From Micromonospora radicis (lineage in GTDB: Bacteria; Actinomycetota; Actinomycetes; Mycobacteriales; Micromonosporaceae): a stretch of 35,628 nucleotides of DNA. Under the pieces are notes generated by a model. It did not search any database. It saw only the letters and a program-made list of their open reading frames with translations, and was not told where the DNA came from. The translations under genes were made by a program, and so were the position numbers. Location of the stretch: assembly GCF_003583405.1 (NCBI RefSeq), contig NZ_QXEC01000038.1:1-35628 (forward strand). The letters run 5' to 3'. Shown piece after piece: positions 7,877-15,991 of this stretch; position 1 is the first letter of the stretch, and each line of letters begins with the position of its first letter.

Positions 7877-8095
7877 TCAGGCCACCTCCCCCAGGTAGTC
7901 ACGCAACTGCGCCCGGGACATCGGCACCACGCGGTGTGTCTCGATGTATGCGGCCACGGCGGACGCCTCGAAACGCACCAGCCGCCCGACCTTCACGAAC
8001 GCGATCCGACGCTCAGCCACCAGCCGGCGCACGAATCGCGGCGTTGCCTTCAAGCGAGCGGCGACCTCATCGGCGGTCAACAGCTCGTCATCCAT
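7877..8095 (-). CDS. xis: excisionase / MerR-type HTH protein
   Basis: This 72-residue protein has a single winged-helix domain of the helix-turn-helix excisionase family (LTADEVAARLKATPRFVRRL, then a wing with KVGRLVRFEASAVAAYI). Such proteins bend DNA at attachment sites and bias the integrase towards excision. Start ATG 8095 is preceded by GGGAGGGACAACC, a good ribosome site; a longer upstream frame lacks family resemblance. Its stop overlaps an ATG (TGATG) that would normally couple translation to int, but that ATG is in the wrong frame for the integrase as sequenced. Confidence 0.9.
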   Translation of the reverse strand: MDDELLTADEVAARLKATPRFVRRLVAERRIAFVKVGRLVRFEASAVAAYIETHRVVPMSRAQLRDYLGEVA

Positions 8096-8115
8096 GCGGT
8101 TGTCCCTCCCCTGGT

Positions 8116-9912
8116 TCAGGCCGCGAGCGCGGCAGGTCGATCGGTTGCCGAAACAGCGACGGCTGTTCGCTGCCGGGCGATGTCGAGGTCTGCGCGCCAT
8201 CGGATGCGGGCCGAGATGGCGCGTAGGAGTCGGTGCTCCAGGGGCGGCACGTCGGGATCTTCGGGTCGGGCGAGTTCGAACCGGTAGCGGTTCGGCCCGT
8301 CTGTCTCGTCGGCCGCCTGGTCGTGTTCTTCGGTGTCGGCCATGCCGCCCGCGAGGATCGCCCGCACCCAGGCCCGGTTATCGGCGCGGTGGTCAGCCAA
8401 GGTCTTCCCGGACCACTGCCGGGAGACGAGGACGCGGCGGCCGGTGAAGCCGAGGGTGGAGCGTTGGTGGACCTTCCCGGTGCACCGTCCGGGGGTCAAG
8501 CCCGCCTTGACGCCATCCGGCTGGACGCCGTAGAGCAGCCAGTTGGCACACGTCGGCGAGCACGGCAGCACGGACAGTTCGGCGTGCAGTCGGTCGAAGT
8601 GTGCCTTCTGCGCCTCCGACCGGGGCTTGGCCTGGGTCAGGTCTTTGGTGACGTACTTGGTCACGTACCGGATGGACCGCTCCGCGTCCTTGGTGCCCTG
8701 CTCGATGCCGCGTGCGTCGATGCGGCCGAGCCTGGCGACGTAGGCGGGCCGAGCGTCGGGTTCCTCCAGGGCGTCGAGCGCTTCACCCCAGGTGGGTAGC
8801 GGTTCGCGGGTTTTCGGGTCGACGTATGCCTGTTGGTCGACGTCCCAGACCGGCGGCTTGTCGACCCGGTAGATGGGTTCGTTGAAGGGTGGCCACCACA
8901 CTTGGTGGTAGGTGGCGGCGGCGATCTGCTTGAGCAGCCGACGCGGGAGGGTGCCTCGGATGGCGAAGTGCGCGTGCGGAGCGAGGCGGCGTTGTAGTTC
9001 GACGGCTCCGGCGTATTGGACGTTCCAGCCGGCGGCCCGGCGGACGTTCTGCCACCACCGGTCCAGCACCCGGGCGAAGTGGATCGCATCCAGCGCGGCC
9101 CGCCGGTAGTCATACGTGGTCGGGTCGACCGGGGTGCCCAGCACGTCGTCATACGGCCCGTGTCGCTGGCCGCACTCGCACGGGGCGACGTAGGGGCCGC
9201 GCCGCAGGTGGGAATGCACCGCCCCGTGAGAGCCCAGGGTGAGCGTGACGAGCATCGAGGGCCGGTGGGTCTTGCCGGCCTTCCCGGAGTAGGCCCGCCC
9301 GACGGTGCGGGGGTCCACGGGCAGGCGGGGTAGGTCGGGTGAGTCCTGACGCCGCCTGGTCGACCGCTTCCGGCGTGGCCGGTCGTCGCGGTCCTTCGGG
9401 GTGAGGTGCCCACGCAGACTCGTCTCTGCGAGCGCCTCGTCCAGTTCTGCAATGGCGGCATCAATCTCGGCCAGGTGGGTGACCCGTTCGTTCGGGGTCA
9501 TCGGCTGGTACTGCACCGCTTCCCGCTCGAACTCCAGATGCGCCCGCACCCGCACCAGCGCGAGCACGTCTTCCCCCGGCTCCTCGGGGCGTACGGCGGG
9601 TTCGTCGGCGAGGTGCCAGCCTTCCCGGATCTGCTGGATCCGCAACCGACGGCCCCGCTCCGCACACGGCGTGCACTTGACGGCGAGGGTCGCGCCGCAG
9701 GGCACCTCCACCACCTCGGTCACGCCCGTGGCGATGTCGGTACGGCGCAGGGCGAGAGGTCGGACGCAGACGCCGTTCTGTTCGGCGAGCTGCTTGAGCG
9801 CGTCCTTGGCGAGCGGCTTGCGCAGTCGGTCGGCCCGCGACCCCGGCCGAGGCCGCTCCACCGGAGCAACGGCCGGGGTCGCGGTGGTGGGGATGAGTTC
9901 GAGTTGGCTCAC
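8116..9912 (-). CDS. repSA: RepSA-like replication initiator
   Basis: This 598-residue protein resembles the replication initiators of pSAM2-type AICEs, which start rolling-circle-type replication of the excised circle. A histidine motif PHAHFAIRG (His313, His315) resembles the HUH metal site. A YVTKYVTK segment (Tyr416, Tyr420) offers candidate nicking tyrosines. Cysteine pairs VKCTPC (near 80-83), CECG (near 245-248) and PCSPTC suggest zinc binding; the region near 175-190 is very basic. The C-terminal part is rich in Arg and Trp. The start ATG overlaps the stop of the DUF2637 gene by 4 bp (ATGA), so the two are translationally coupled. Confidence 0.9.
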   Translation of the reverse strand: MSQLELIPTTATPAVAPVERPRPGSRADRLRKPLAKDALKQLAEQNGVCVRPLALRRTDIATGVTEVVEVPCGATLAVKCTPCAERGRRLRIQQIREGWHLADEPAVRPEEPGEDVLALVRVRAHLEFEREAVQYQPMTPNERVTHLAEIDAAIAELDEALAETSLRGHLTPKDRDDRPRRKRSTRRRQDSPDLPRLPVDPRTVGRAYSGKAGKTHRPSMLVTLTLGSHGAVHSHLRRGPYVAPCECGQRHGPYDDVLGTPVDPTTYDYRRAALDAIHFARVLDRWWQNVRRAAGWNVQYAGAVELQRRLAPHAHFAIRGTLPRRLLKQIAAATYHQVWWPPFNEPIYRVDKPPVWDVDQQAYVDPKTREPLPTWGEALDALEEPDARPAYVARLGRIDARGIEQGTKDAERSIRYVTKYVTKDLTQAKPRSEAQKAHFDRLHAELSVLPCSPTCANWLLYGVQPDGVKAGLTPGRCTGKVHQRSTLGFTGRRVLVSRQWSGKTLADHRADNRAWVRAILAGGMADTEEHDQAADETDGPNRYRFELARPEDPDVPPLEHRLLRAISARIRWRADLDIARQRTAVAVSATDRPAALAA

Positions 9913-10589
9913 CGGTCACCCTCCGACCCGGTGGGGGTGCCGTTGCGTGGGGTGAACGCCGCCGCAGGGACGGGCACCAGACCGGGACGCCGCTCGATCG
10001 ACGGCACCGGCCGCAGAACCGCCGGACGAGACTGCTCGCCGTCGACATTCCGGACGACGGTCGCCGCCTGGTCGCCGTTGATCCGCGTAGACAGGGCATC
10101 GCCGCCGGCTGGCTGGTCGTCGTTGAAGGGCATCGGCACTTCGTCGGGTCTAGTCGGCACGTCAGCGCGTCGGTCGTCGCTCGGCTTGGCGACCGGTGCC
10201 GGGACGGGTGCGGTGGAGAAGACGAGTTTGGACAGGCCGAGGAACGCCAGCGCGGGCACGGCGGACAGCAGCCAGCCGGACAGGCCCGGCTTGGCCACGG
10301 CGAGTTGCGCGGCCAGGGACAGCGAGACGGCGCAGACGAGCAGAAACATCGGGTAGCCGATGGGGCCGCCGGTGCGGCGGCGTTGGCGGATGGTCAGCAG
10401 CGCGGCCAGGGGCAGGAGTTCGGAGATGGCGGCGTTGGCCCAGCCGAACCAGTCCCCCGTCCCGGCCGGCGAGTTCGCCATCGTCCAGTCATGCACGTGC
10501 GTGAACGACGCTGCTCCGGCGAGTCCGCCGACGACGAGGACGATGAGGACCAGGACCACGCCCTCAATCCGTTGCGCGGTGGTCTTCAC
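9909..10589 (-). CDS. DUF2637 membrane protein (Spd-like spread protein)
   Basis: This 226-residue protein has an N-terminal domain of four predicted membrane helices (about 10-28, 45-66, 80-98 and 102-122) and a hydrophilic, proline-rich C-terminal tail of about 100 residues. This layout and its position between the FtsK-like pump and RepSA match the DUF2637 proteins of actinomycete plasmids and AICEs. Those are thought to help spread transferred DNA through the mycelium (Spd proteins). Both ends overlap neighbours by 4 bp, so it belongs to a tightly coupled transfer-replication operon. The role is inferred from context. Confidence 0.82.
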   Translation of the reverse strand: MKTTAQRIEGVVLVLIVLVVGGLAGAASFTHVHDWTMANSPAGTGDWFGWANAAISELLPLAALLTIRQRRRTGGPIGYPMFLLVCAVSLSLAAQLAVAKPGLSGWLLSAVPALAFLGLSKLVFSTAPVPAPVAKPSDDRRADVPTRPDEVPMPFNDDQPAGGDALSTRINGDQAATVVRNVDGEQSRPAVLRPVPSIERRPGLVPVPAAAFTPRNGTPTGSEGDR

Positions 10590-12016
10590 GCCGTCACCCC
10601 CTTCTCATGGGTGGGGTGGTTGAGGCGGCGGTAGGTGCGGCCGAGGGAGCGGATGTCGTCGTCGGTGAGGTAGGCGAACCGGACCCGGACGGGTTCCCGG
10701 ACACCGTCGAGGACGACGAACCCCACCCCGGGCTGTGTTTCGGGGATGCGGTCGCAGAGGGCGCCTCGGTCGCGGGCGGCGTCGCCGAGGACCATGTCCA
10801 CCTGCTCCGGCTCGGTCAGCCGCAGGCCGATGCGGGTCGGGAACAGGTCCCGGAACGGCAGCACGTCCTTACGCGGGTCCTGCAACGCGGCGATGACGTG
10901 CACCCCGACCGCGCGGCCCTGGGAGAGCAGGAGTCCGAGGGATTCCTTGATCCGGTCCCGGACCTTCCGATCCGTGATGTACGCGGTCAACGCGGCCAGC
11001 TCATCGATGACCAGGACCAGCAGCGGTTCCTCCACCGTCGGCACGTGCTGGCGGGTGATACCGCGCAGCCGGGATGCGCGTAGCCGCATCCGCTTGACGG
11101 CTTCGTCGAGGACGCCGGCCATGCCGTCGGGGTCGTCGTAGGCGAACCGGGCGAACAGCGGCACCCCCGCCGCCAACTCCATGCCGCCCTTCGGGTCGAA
11201 CGCCCACACCTCCACCAGGCCCGACCGCACACCACCGGCCAGGGACCGGATGAGCGACCACAACACCGACCCCTTGCCCGCCCCGGTCGCCCCCGCGATC
11301 AGCACATGCGAGCCCGCCAACCGCAGCCGATACGGCTCACCGTCTTCCCGGACACCGAGCGGCAACCCGCCCAGGTCCGGCGTGTCCGCCACCGGCAGCG
11401 GCGCGACCATGCCGGCGAGGGGGTCGCGGCGCATGAACCGGACCACCACCCGGTCGGGACGGTCGGTGGAGCGGGCTTGCCCGGTGTGCTGCCGGAACGC
11501 GTACGCGAGACGTTCGGGCGCCTGGCCCCAGTCGTCAGGGATCTGCCCGGGAAGCATGCGCACGGTCAGTTCGTCGCCCCATCGGTCACAGCGCACCTTG
11601 ACCAGCCGGGGCACGTAGCGGTCACCGCCGAACGCGGTCGCCAGGCCGCAGGTGGCCATGACCGACGCCCACCGAGGCCGATACGCCACCAACGCCCGCA
11701 CCCGAGCAACCAGCGGATACCAGCCGAACCGCAGCCACGAAACCGGATGCCACCGCCACCACCCCAAGCAGCCGACCGCCAGCGTGGTGACGACGCCCGC
11801 CAGGACCAGCCCGTCAAACTCGGCACGTACCCACAGCGCGAGCGCGGCCGGGGTGGTGAGCCACCAGTAGCGGACCGCTAGGACAGTGAGGCGGAGCAGG
11901 CCCCGGGCCAGCCACCAGAACACCAGCAGCCAGCCCGGCACCCGCCACGCCGGCAGACGCACATTCATCGGTGCCACGGGGATCTTGTCCCCCGGAATGA
12001 TGTTGATCAGAGGCAC
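10586..12016 (-). CDS. FtsK/SpoIIIE-type DNA translocase (TraSA/TraB-like)
   Basis: Transfer proteins of this kind form hexameric membrane pumps that move double-stranded plasmid or AICE DNA between hyphae. From GTG 12016 the protein has 476 residues. Hydrophobic segments lie at about 28-62 and 68-85. An FtsK-type motor domain follows with Walker A GATGAGKG (242-249), DPKGG (275-279) and Walker B LLVLVIDE (332-339). GTG 12016 overlaps the preceding gene's stop by 10 bp, supporting coupled translation; the in-frame ATG 11968 (MNVRLPAW) is an alternative. No separate relaxase is seen, consistent with AICE transfer. Confidence 0.9.
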   Translation of the reverse strand: MPLINIIPGDKIPVAPMNVRLPAWRVPGWLLVFWWLARGLLRLTVLAVRYWWLTTPAALALWVRAEFDGLVLAGVVTTLAVGCLGWWRWHPVSWLRFGWYPLVARVRALVAYRPRWASVMATCGLATAFGGDRYVPRLVKVRCDRWGDELTVRMLPGQIPDDWGQAPERLAYAFRQHTGQARSTDRPDRVVVRFMRRDPLAGMVAPLPVADTPDLGGLPLGVREDGEPYRLRLAGSHVLIAGATGAGKGSVLWSLIRSLAGGVRSGLVEVWAFDPKGGMELAAGVPLFARFAYDDPDGMAGVLDEAVKRMRLRASRLRGITRQHVPTVEEPLLVLVIDELAALTAYITDRKVRDRIKESLGLLLSQGRAVGVHVIAALQDPRKDVLPFRDLFPTRIGLRLTEPEQVDMVLGDAARDRGALCDRIPETQPGVGFVVLDGVREPVRVRFAYLTDDDIRSLGRTYRRLNHPTHEKGVTA

Positions 12017-12297
12017 AGGCCACCGCCCTGACCACGGCCGAGGGTGGTGATGCAGGCCCGGCAGGACATCCGTCGCAGGTCGAACCGGCGCGGCTTGACC
12101 CACTGCGAGCAGCGGGGGCAGCGAATCGCGTAGACCAGGCCGGGAGCCGGCGGCAACCGCAGCACCGACCGGATGACCGCCTCCACCTCCCGGTAGGCGT
12201 GTCGCAGGTCGGCCAAGCTCGTGCGGACCACCACGAGCAGCGCCCCGACCAGCAGCGGCACCGCAGCGATCAGGGCAGGGTGAACTACGGTGGGCAT
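12007..12297 (-). CDS. small membrane protein with zinc-ribbon-like cysteines
   Basis: This 96-residue product starts at ATG 12297, six bases after a strong AAGGAGG. One hydrophobic helix lies at about residues 5-25 (ALIAAVPLLVGALLVVV). A C-terminal region has CPRC and, about 17 residues later, CRAC, resembling a small zinc ribbon. It directly precedes and overlaps the FtsK-like gene, so it may be an accessory of the transfer pump, anchored in the membrane with the zinc module in the cytoplasm. No named family is recognised. Confidence 0.7.
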   Translation of the reverse strand: MPTVVHPALIAAVPLLVGALLVVVRTSLADLRHAYREVEAVIRSVLRLPPAPGLVYAIRCPRCSQWVKPRRFDLRRMSCRACITTLGRGQGGGLCL

Positions 12298-12390
12298 CAC
12301 GCCCTCCTTCACAAGACGAGGGATGGGAGAGCGCGGGACGGGCCGGGACTCTTGGCGGGGAAACGACCCGCCCCGCGCGCAACGAAATGA

Positions 12391-12828
12391 TCAGGCAGCC
12401 ACCGAACCCGGCGCCGACGACGCCGGCCGCAATGCCGAAGCCCGCAGCGAGTACGCCATCCGGGAGCGGCAGTCACCCGACGAGCGGCCCGGCTTGCACC
12501 GCTGCGAATCGACGTACGGAGTCAGGGTCAAGCCCTCGAACTCCACAGCCGGCGGGTAACCTGGCACCGTCGACGGCGGCGGCACCGGCTGCTGCGCGGC
12601 CACCACCTTTACCTTCACCTCAGTCGACCGGCCGAACTTCCCGGCCTCCGGGTCCAGGTCCATCACCCGCACCACCCAGACCCGCTCCCCGGTCTCCTTG
12701 TCCCGCGCCTGGTTGTCCGCCTCACCACGCCGTTCGAAGTCGATCTGCGGCGAGACCCCGAGGCACAGCGCCCCGGCGGGGAAGACGTACTCGGACGGGA
12801 CCGGCACCTTCAACGTCATCGGAACCAC
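12391..12828 (-). CDS. conserved-looking AICE protein, function unknown
   Basis: This 145-residue protein is the first gene of the leftward transfer-replication operon. GTG 12828 follows GGAGG by 8 nt. It appears soluble, beta-rich in its first two thirds, with motifs such as VPVPSEYVFPAG, GVSPQIDFE and VWVVRVMDLDPEAGKF. A proline-rich linker and a Cys-containing, Ser/Ala-rich tail follow. Position suggests a role in control or early steps of replication/transfer; it is not recognisably Pra or another named pSAM2 protein. The operator-covered promoter at 12883-12911 lies 55 bp upstream. Confidence 0.65.
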   Translation of the reverse strand: MVPMTLKVPVPSEYVFPAGALCLGVSPQIDFERRGEADNQARDKETGERVWVVRVMDLDPEAGKFGRSTEVKVKVVAAQQPVPPPSTVPGYPPAVEFEGLTLTPYVDSQRCKPGRSSGDCRSRMAYSLRASALRPASSAPGSVAA

Positions 12829-12880
12829 GTGGGCAGCCTCCTAGCCTCACCAGCCGTCACCCTGACAACCGGTTGAGCTA

Positions 12881-12911
12881 ACAAGCTACGTCAGCTTGTA
12901 AGCACAAGCAA
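12881..12911 (-). promoter_or_regulatory. operator-overlapped promoter of the AICE transfer-replication operon
   Basis: On the minus strand -35 TTGCTT (12906-12911) and -10 TAGCTT (12883-12888) are spaced by 17 bp. Three alternating half-sites cover them: ACAAGCT (12881-12887), AGCTTGT (12893-12899) and ACAAGC (12904-12909). The first two form a perfect 7-bp inverted repeat with a 5-bp gap; the last two form a 6-bp inverted repeat with a 4-bp gap. This is what a repressor of transfer genes would bind. The element's GntR/UTRA or XRE protein are candidates. Confidence 0.7.
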
Positions 12912-13000
12912 GGTCGAATGTGGATCGGAGCGCGATACGCGGATCGGGATGTCCCGACGCTGACGCATCTCCCCGACGACATGCCAGGCCCGCAACCCAG

Positions 13001-13074
13001 AGGGTCAACTCCGACCCCCACAACTCCACAAGAACGGTGATGCCTTCTCGACAGGGGGCCAGTAGGTTGACCCT
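13001..13074. repeat. widely spaced inverted repeat before the ApeA-like gene
   Basis: AGGGTCAAC (13001-13009) is the exact reverse complement of GTTGACCCT (13066-13074). The second arm contains TTGACC, a possible -35 for the gene starting at 13101, though no convincing -10 follows at 17 bp. It may be a regulatory site; nothing else is seen in this stretch. Confidence 0.4.
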
Positions 13075-13100
13075 ACTCGACCGGCACGCAAGACAATGAG

Positions 13101-14552
13101 GTGACAGTTTTGGAAGATTTTGAGGGCATGGGCGCCTTCTGGCTCCCCGAACACTCGGAGAACGTCTTAAGCGGCCACCTCAGTTTCAACCACGAAGACG
13201 GAGTCCGACTGTCACTTGTTGGTGACTTTTCAGATCACCCATTCGACGACGCTCAGCACCACCCAAGGATCGTAGGGTTCATCGGCAACAAGAGGATCAC
13301 ACTCGACAACTGCGATCCGGGAAACAGCTCACGAAGTGCACCAGGAGTTAGGACCCAAGAGTATCGAATCGAGAGCCTGTGGCTTGGCCACCACTTTGCG
13401 TCTGACGATGAACTCTCCTTCGATTTTGCTGTTGTGACGTTCGATGACCTCCCCATCTGGGTGGGAAAGTCGATAATCGAGGTTCACCATAAATACGAAG
13501 AGAGTAGGTGGGCTAGCACTAACGCGAAACTGGAACTCATCCCTAGCCAGGTCGAAGAATGCTCTAACCGAAGGCTGACACTGGGAATCTCGGCCAGCTC
13601 AGGCGGCGACCTTATTACCGAGTTTCACATGCGCAGCAAGCCCTACTTGATGATTGAACACCCGAACCCGACGCCCCACGAAGACCTACTTACCGAGATC
13701 AGTCGGATCCAAGACCTCGTGACCGTGTGCACCGATCGCCCGTGCGGTATTCGCTCCCTACACTTCGGGCGGGAAGACACACCCGAACGCGCCATAAACG
13801 GAAGGGCCTTCAAGGCGCCTAAGCAAATTGAGTATCGCGCCTCCCAGCTTAACCCCGCCCGCAAGGAGGGCGTAAGCCCCCTTAAGCAGCACCGCATGCT
13901 GCTAGCATTTGACGAGGTAGGGGGATTGCCCATGATCTCACGATGGCTAAGGACTGCCCCGACATTCAATCCCGTCCTTGGCTCGCTCATGTCTTCTCGT
14001 TACCGATCCAAGATGTACGTCGAGAATCGGTTCCTGAATATGACGGCGGCGGCAGAGTCCCTCCATCGACTCACCGGAAGCGGAACCAAGCTAAATCCGC
14101 AGGAGTTTGCTCGACGTTCCGAGAAGGCTATCAACGGCATGGCCACCCCGGACGAGCAAGAGTGGCTGAAGAGTATCCTCAGATATGCCAACGAACCGAG
14201 CCTTGGCAGCAGGCTGAGAAATTTGTTTAAGGATGCCAAGCCTGCACTGAATGGCCTAATTAAGGATCACGGAAAGTGGTCCATGGCGGTAGCCGGGATG
14301 CGTAACAGGCTAACTCATCTCGACGACATGGGAGGCTTACAATTCGATAGCTCGGCCATCTATTGGCTCAGCGAATCAGTGTACGATCTCACACGAGTCG
14401 CCTTGCTCAAAGAAGCGGGATTGCCTCTCGAACGCCTACGCGCTCTAGGCGAATCAGCGGTCTACAACAGATACGCGGACCGACTTCAATCAGCAATAGA
14501 AAGCACCCGGTCGGCCCTCGCGGACTACGACGCCTTGCGCTCTCGCAGTTGA
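13101..14552 (+). CDS. ApeA-like anti-phage HEPN ribonuclease
   Basis: This 483-residue protein resembles the single-gene ApeA abortive-infection family: an N-terminal sensor-like domain (about 1-290, beginning DFEGMGAFWLPE) and a C-terminal Apea-type HEPN domain. The HEPN active-site signature R-N-x3-H is present as Arg401-Asn402-x3-His406, in the context MRNRLTH. HEPN RNases of this kind cut RNA, often tRNA, once infection is sensed, stopping growth. It is the only rightward gene between the transfer operon and the GntR regulator, with no partner gene. Start GTG 13101 gives the usual N-terminus but has a weak ribosome site; ATG 13128 is an alternative. GC content and third-position GC are visibly lower than in the backbone, suggesting separate acquisition. 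Confidence 0.82.
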   Translation: MTVLEDFEGMGAFWLPEHSENVLSGHLSFNHEDGVRLSLVGDFSDHPFDDAQHHPRIVGFIGNKRITLDNCDPGNSSRSAPGVRTQEYRIESLWLGHHFASDDELSFDFAVVTFDDLPIWVGKSIIEVHHKYEESRWASTNAKLELIPSQVEECSNRRLTLGISASSGGDLITEFHMRSKPYLMIEHPNPTPHEDLLTEISRIQDLVTVCTDRPCGIRSLHFGREDTPERAINGRAFKAPKQIEYRASQLNPARKEGVSPLKQHRMLLAFDEVGGLPMISRWLRTAPTFNPVLGSLMSSRYRSKMYVENRFLNMTAAAESLHRLTGSGTKLNPQEFARRSEKAINGMATPDEQEWLKSILRYANEPSLGSRLRNLFKDAKPALNGLIKDHGKWSMAVAGMRNRLTHLDDMGGLQFDSSAIYWLSESVYDLTRVALLKEAGLPLERLRALGESAVYNRYADRLQSAIESTRSALADYDALRSRS

Positions 14553-14674
14553 CTCCAGTGAACTAACTGCCCGCTACCGTCAGCGCGGCGGGTCGCACCT
14601 TGGCTGGAAGGCCGAAGTGTGCTCAGGTCCGGCGGTTTCCTTCAAGCGGCCTATACAAGGGCGCCTTGCCATCG

Positions 14675-15400
14675 TCAGGAAATGGCGTAGGTGTCTTCGA
14701 TCTCGTGACGGCTGCCCGGCATGACAAGGACCGAGGTCATGATGGGGTCGCCGGACGCCTGGTGCACTGTGATGACGACGCTCATCACCGACTCGTCGGC
14801 CGGCACGTCCAGGGCATCGGCCTCGTCCGGGCTGACCCGGCGCGCGGTCATGCGTTCGGTAGCGTAGTCGGCCCGTAGGCTCTTCTGGCGCGCGATGAGG
14901 TCGAGCAGGCCGCCCGGGATGGGTTCTGGCTTGGTGATGTCCGTGCCGACCGCGATGTCCACCGGGACGAAGGTGGCGATCAGGTCGACCGGCCCGAATT
15001 CGGTGACGGTCCGTCGACGCCGTTCGTAGACCGGCGTGCCCTCAGGAATCTTCAAGTCGGCCGCGATGCGAGGCGTGGCGAGGACCGGGCCGACGTGCAG
15101 GATCTCGGTGTCGCCGGTCTCGTCCAGCTCGACCGCGTCCCGCGCGTACTCCGGCGAGGTGCGGCCGGCGGAGGGTCGGCCGCGTACGAAGCTGCCCTTG
15201 CCCTGCTGCGACTCGATCCAGCCGTCCTGCTTGAGGATGCCCAGCGCCTTGAGCACCGTCGGGCGGGACACCCCGAACTCCGTACAGAGTTGGTTCTCCG
15301 ACGGCAGTGCCGCACCGGGCGCGTAGTCGCCGTCCTCGATGCGCTTCCGCAGCGTGTTCAACACGCGCAGGTACTTCGGCGTCGGAATCTCGTACGCCAT
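14675..15400 (-). CDS. GntR-family regulator with UTRA domain (KorSA-like)
   Basis: This 241-residue regulator has a winged helix-turn-helix (about 8-72, with LPSENQLCTEFGVSRPTVLK and QQGKGSFV) and a ligand-binding UTRA domain (about 95-235). AICEs commonly encode such a protein; KorSA of pSAM2 represses its own gene and the replication/transfer activator. Start ATG 15400 (MAYEIPTPKY) fits the family; a GTG-type start five codons earlier is possible. The gene converges with the ApeA-like gene and lies downstream of four small AICE genes on the same strand. An upstream imperfect inverted repeat suggests autoregulation. The ligand is unknown. Confidence 0.9.
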   Translation of the reverse strand: MAYEIPTPKYLRVLNTLRKRIEDGDYAPGAALPSENQLCTEFGVSRPTVLKALGILKQDGWIESQQGKGSFVRGRPSAGRTSPEYARDAVELDETGDTEILHVGPVLATPRIAADLKIPEGTPVYERRRRTVTEFGPVDLIATFVPVDIAVGTDITKPEPIPGGLLDLIARQKSLRADYATERMTARRVSPDEADALDVPADESVMSVVITVHQASGDPIMTSVLVMPGSRHEIEDTYAIS

Positions 15401-15423
15401 CGCGGGCCACCCCACCTATGAAC

Positions 15424-15470
15424 GCTGCATGAATTACAGCAGCTTATGAGTTGTTTGCATGACAGAACAA
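15424..15470 (-). promoter_or_regulatory. putative promoter/operator of the GntR gene
   Basis: On the minus strand TTGTTC (15465-15470) and TAAGCT (15441-15446) are 18 bp apart. GCTGC (15424-15428) and GCAGC (15439-15443) form an inverted repeat with a 10-bp AT-rich middle, overlapping the -10. It is a plausible autoregulatory site and is not the same sequence as the transfer-operon operator. Confidence 0.4.
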
Positions 15471-15476
15471 GTCAGC

Positions 15477-15752
15477 TCAGCCGTTCGGCGTCACACGCTC
15501 CACCTCAGCGGCCAACCACCCCGACCAGGACGCCGACGCCTCCACCCGCTCCGGACGAGTCGCGCCCGGCCACCGACGCGGCAAGCAGCCGTACCGGCCG
15601 AACACCCGCAACGCCGCCCGCCGCTGAGGACACGGACCATCTACGCGGCAGACAGGACAACGCCCGTCCGCGCTCGACGGTGTGTGCCGGTCAAGCTGCG
15701 ACTGTGCGGCCCGCAACTGATCCCGCACCGCCCCCGACAGGTACGTGGTCAT
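15477..15752 (-). CDS. small cysteine-containing AICE protein, function unknown
   Basis: This 91-residue product starts with ATG 15752, which overlaps the stop of the upstream gene by 4 bp. An N-terminal helix (LSGAVRDQLRAAQSQLDRH) is followed by GRCPVC and DGPCPQRR, a possible small zinc site, and a basic, Trp-containing C-terminus. Similar short proteins are common in the regulatory segment of actinomycete elements, but no function is assigned. It is the last of four coupled small genes running leftwards from 16535. Confidence 0.65.
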   Translation of the reverse strand: MTTYLSGAVRDQLRAAQSQLDRHTPSSADGRCPVCRVDGPCPQRRAALRVFGRYGCLPRRWPGATRPERVEASASWSGWLAAEVERVTPNG

Positions 15753-15991
15753 TGCGTCTCACCCTTCGGCGCGAACAACCGCGTCGGCACCAGGACTTGC
15801 GTGCGTTCGCCGCGCTGGTGGCGTGGGGTGACCTTGGTGCCCTCGACCCAGATCCACTGCTCCCGCTCGGGCCGGTTGAGCACCAGGCGAACCCCGGTGA
15901 CCCGGAGCATCACCGGCCCGTCGGCTGGGCGGTAGCGGTCGGCGGCCTCGATGCGCAGTACCGCGCCGAGTCGTACCCGTAGGTCAAACAC
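15749..15991 (-). CDS. small soluble protein in AICE regulatory segment
   Basis: This 80-residue protein is rich in beta-prone residues and has no membrane segment. Visible motifs are DLRVRLGAVLRIEAADRYRP, MLRVTGVRLVLNRPE and WIWVEGTKVT. The start is taken as the second of two adjacent GTG codons (15991), because GGAGG lies 4 nt before it and only 1 nt before the first. It overlaps the upstream gene's stop and its own stop overlaps the next start, so it is part of a coupled operon. No known family is recognised. Confidence 0.6.
   Translation of the reverse strand: MFDLRVRLGAVLRIEAADRYRPADGPVMLRVTGVRLVLNRPEREQWIWVEGTKVTPRHQRGERTQVLVPTRLFAPKGETQ

Noticed and set aside
6827..8287. 486-codon open frame on the plus strand
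   Set aside because: It is antisense to integrase and excisionase, which have complete motifs on the other strand.
9406..10356. 316-codon open frame on the plus strand
   Set aside because: It is antisense to repSA and the DUF2637 gene; no family features.
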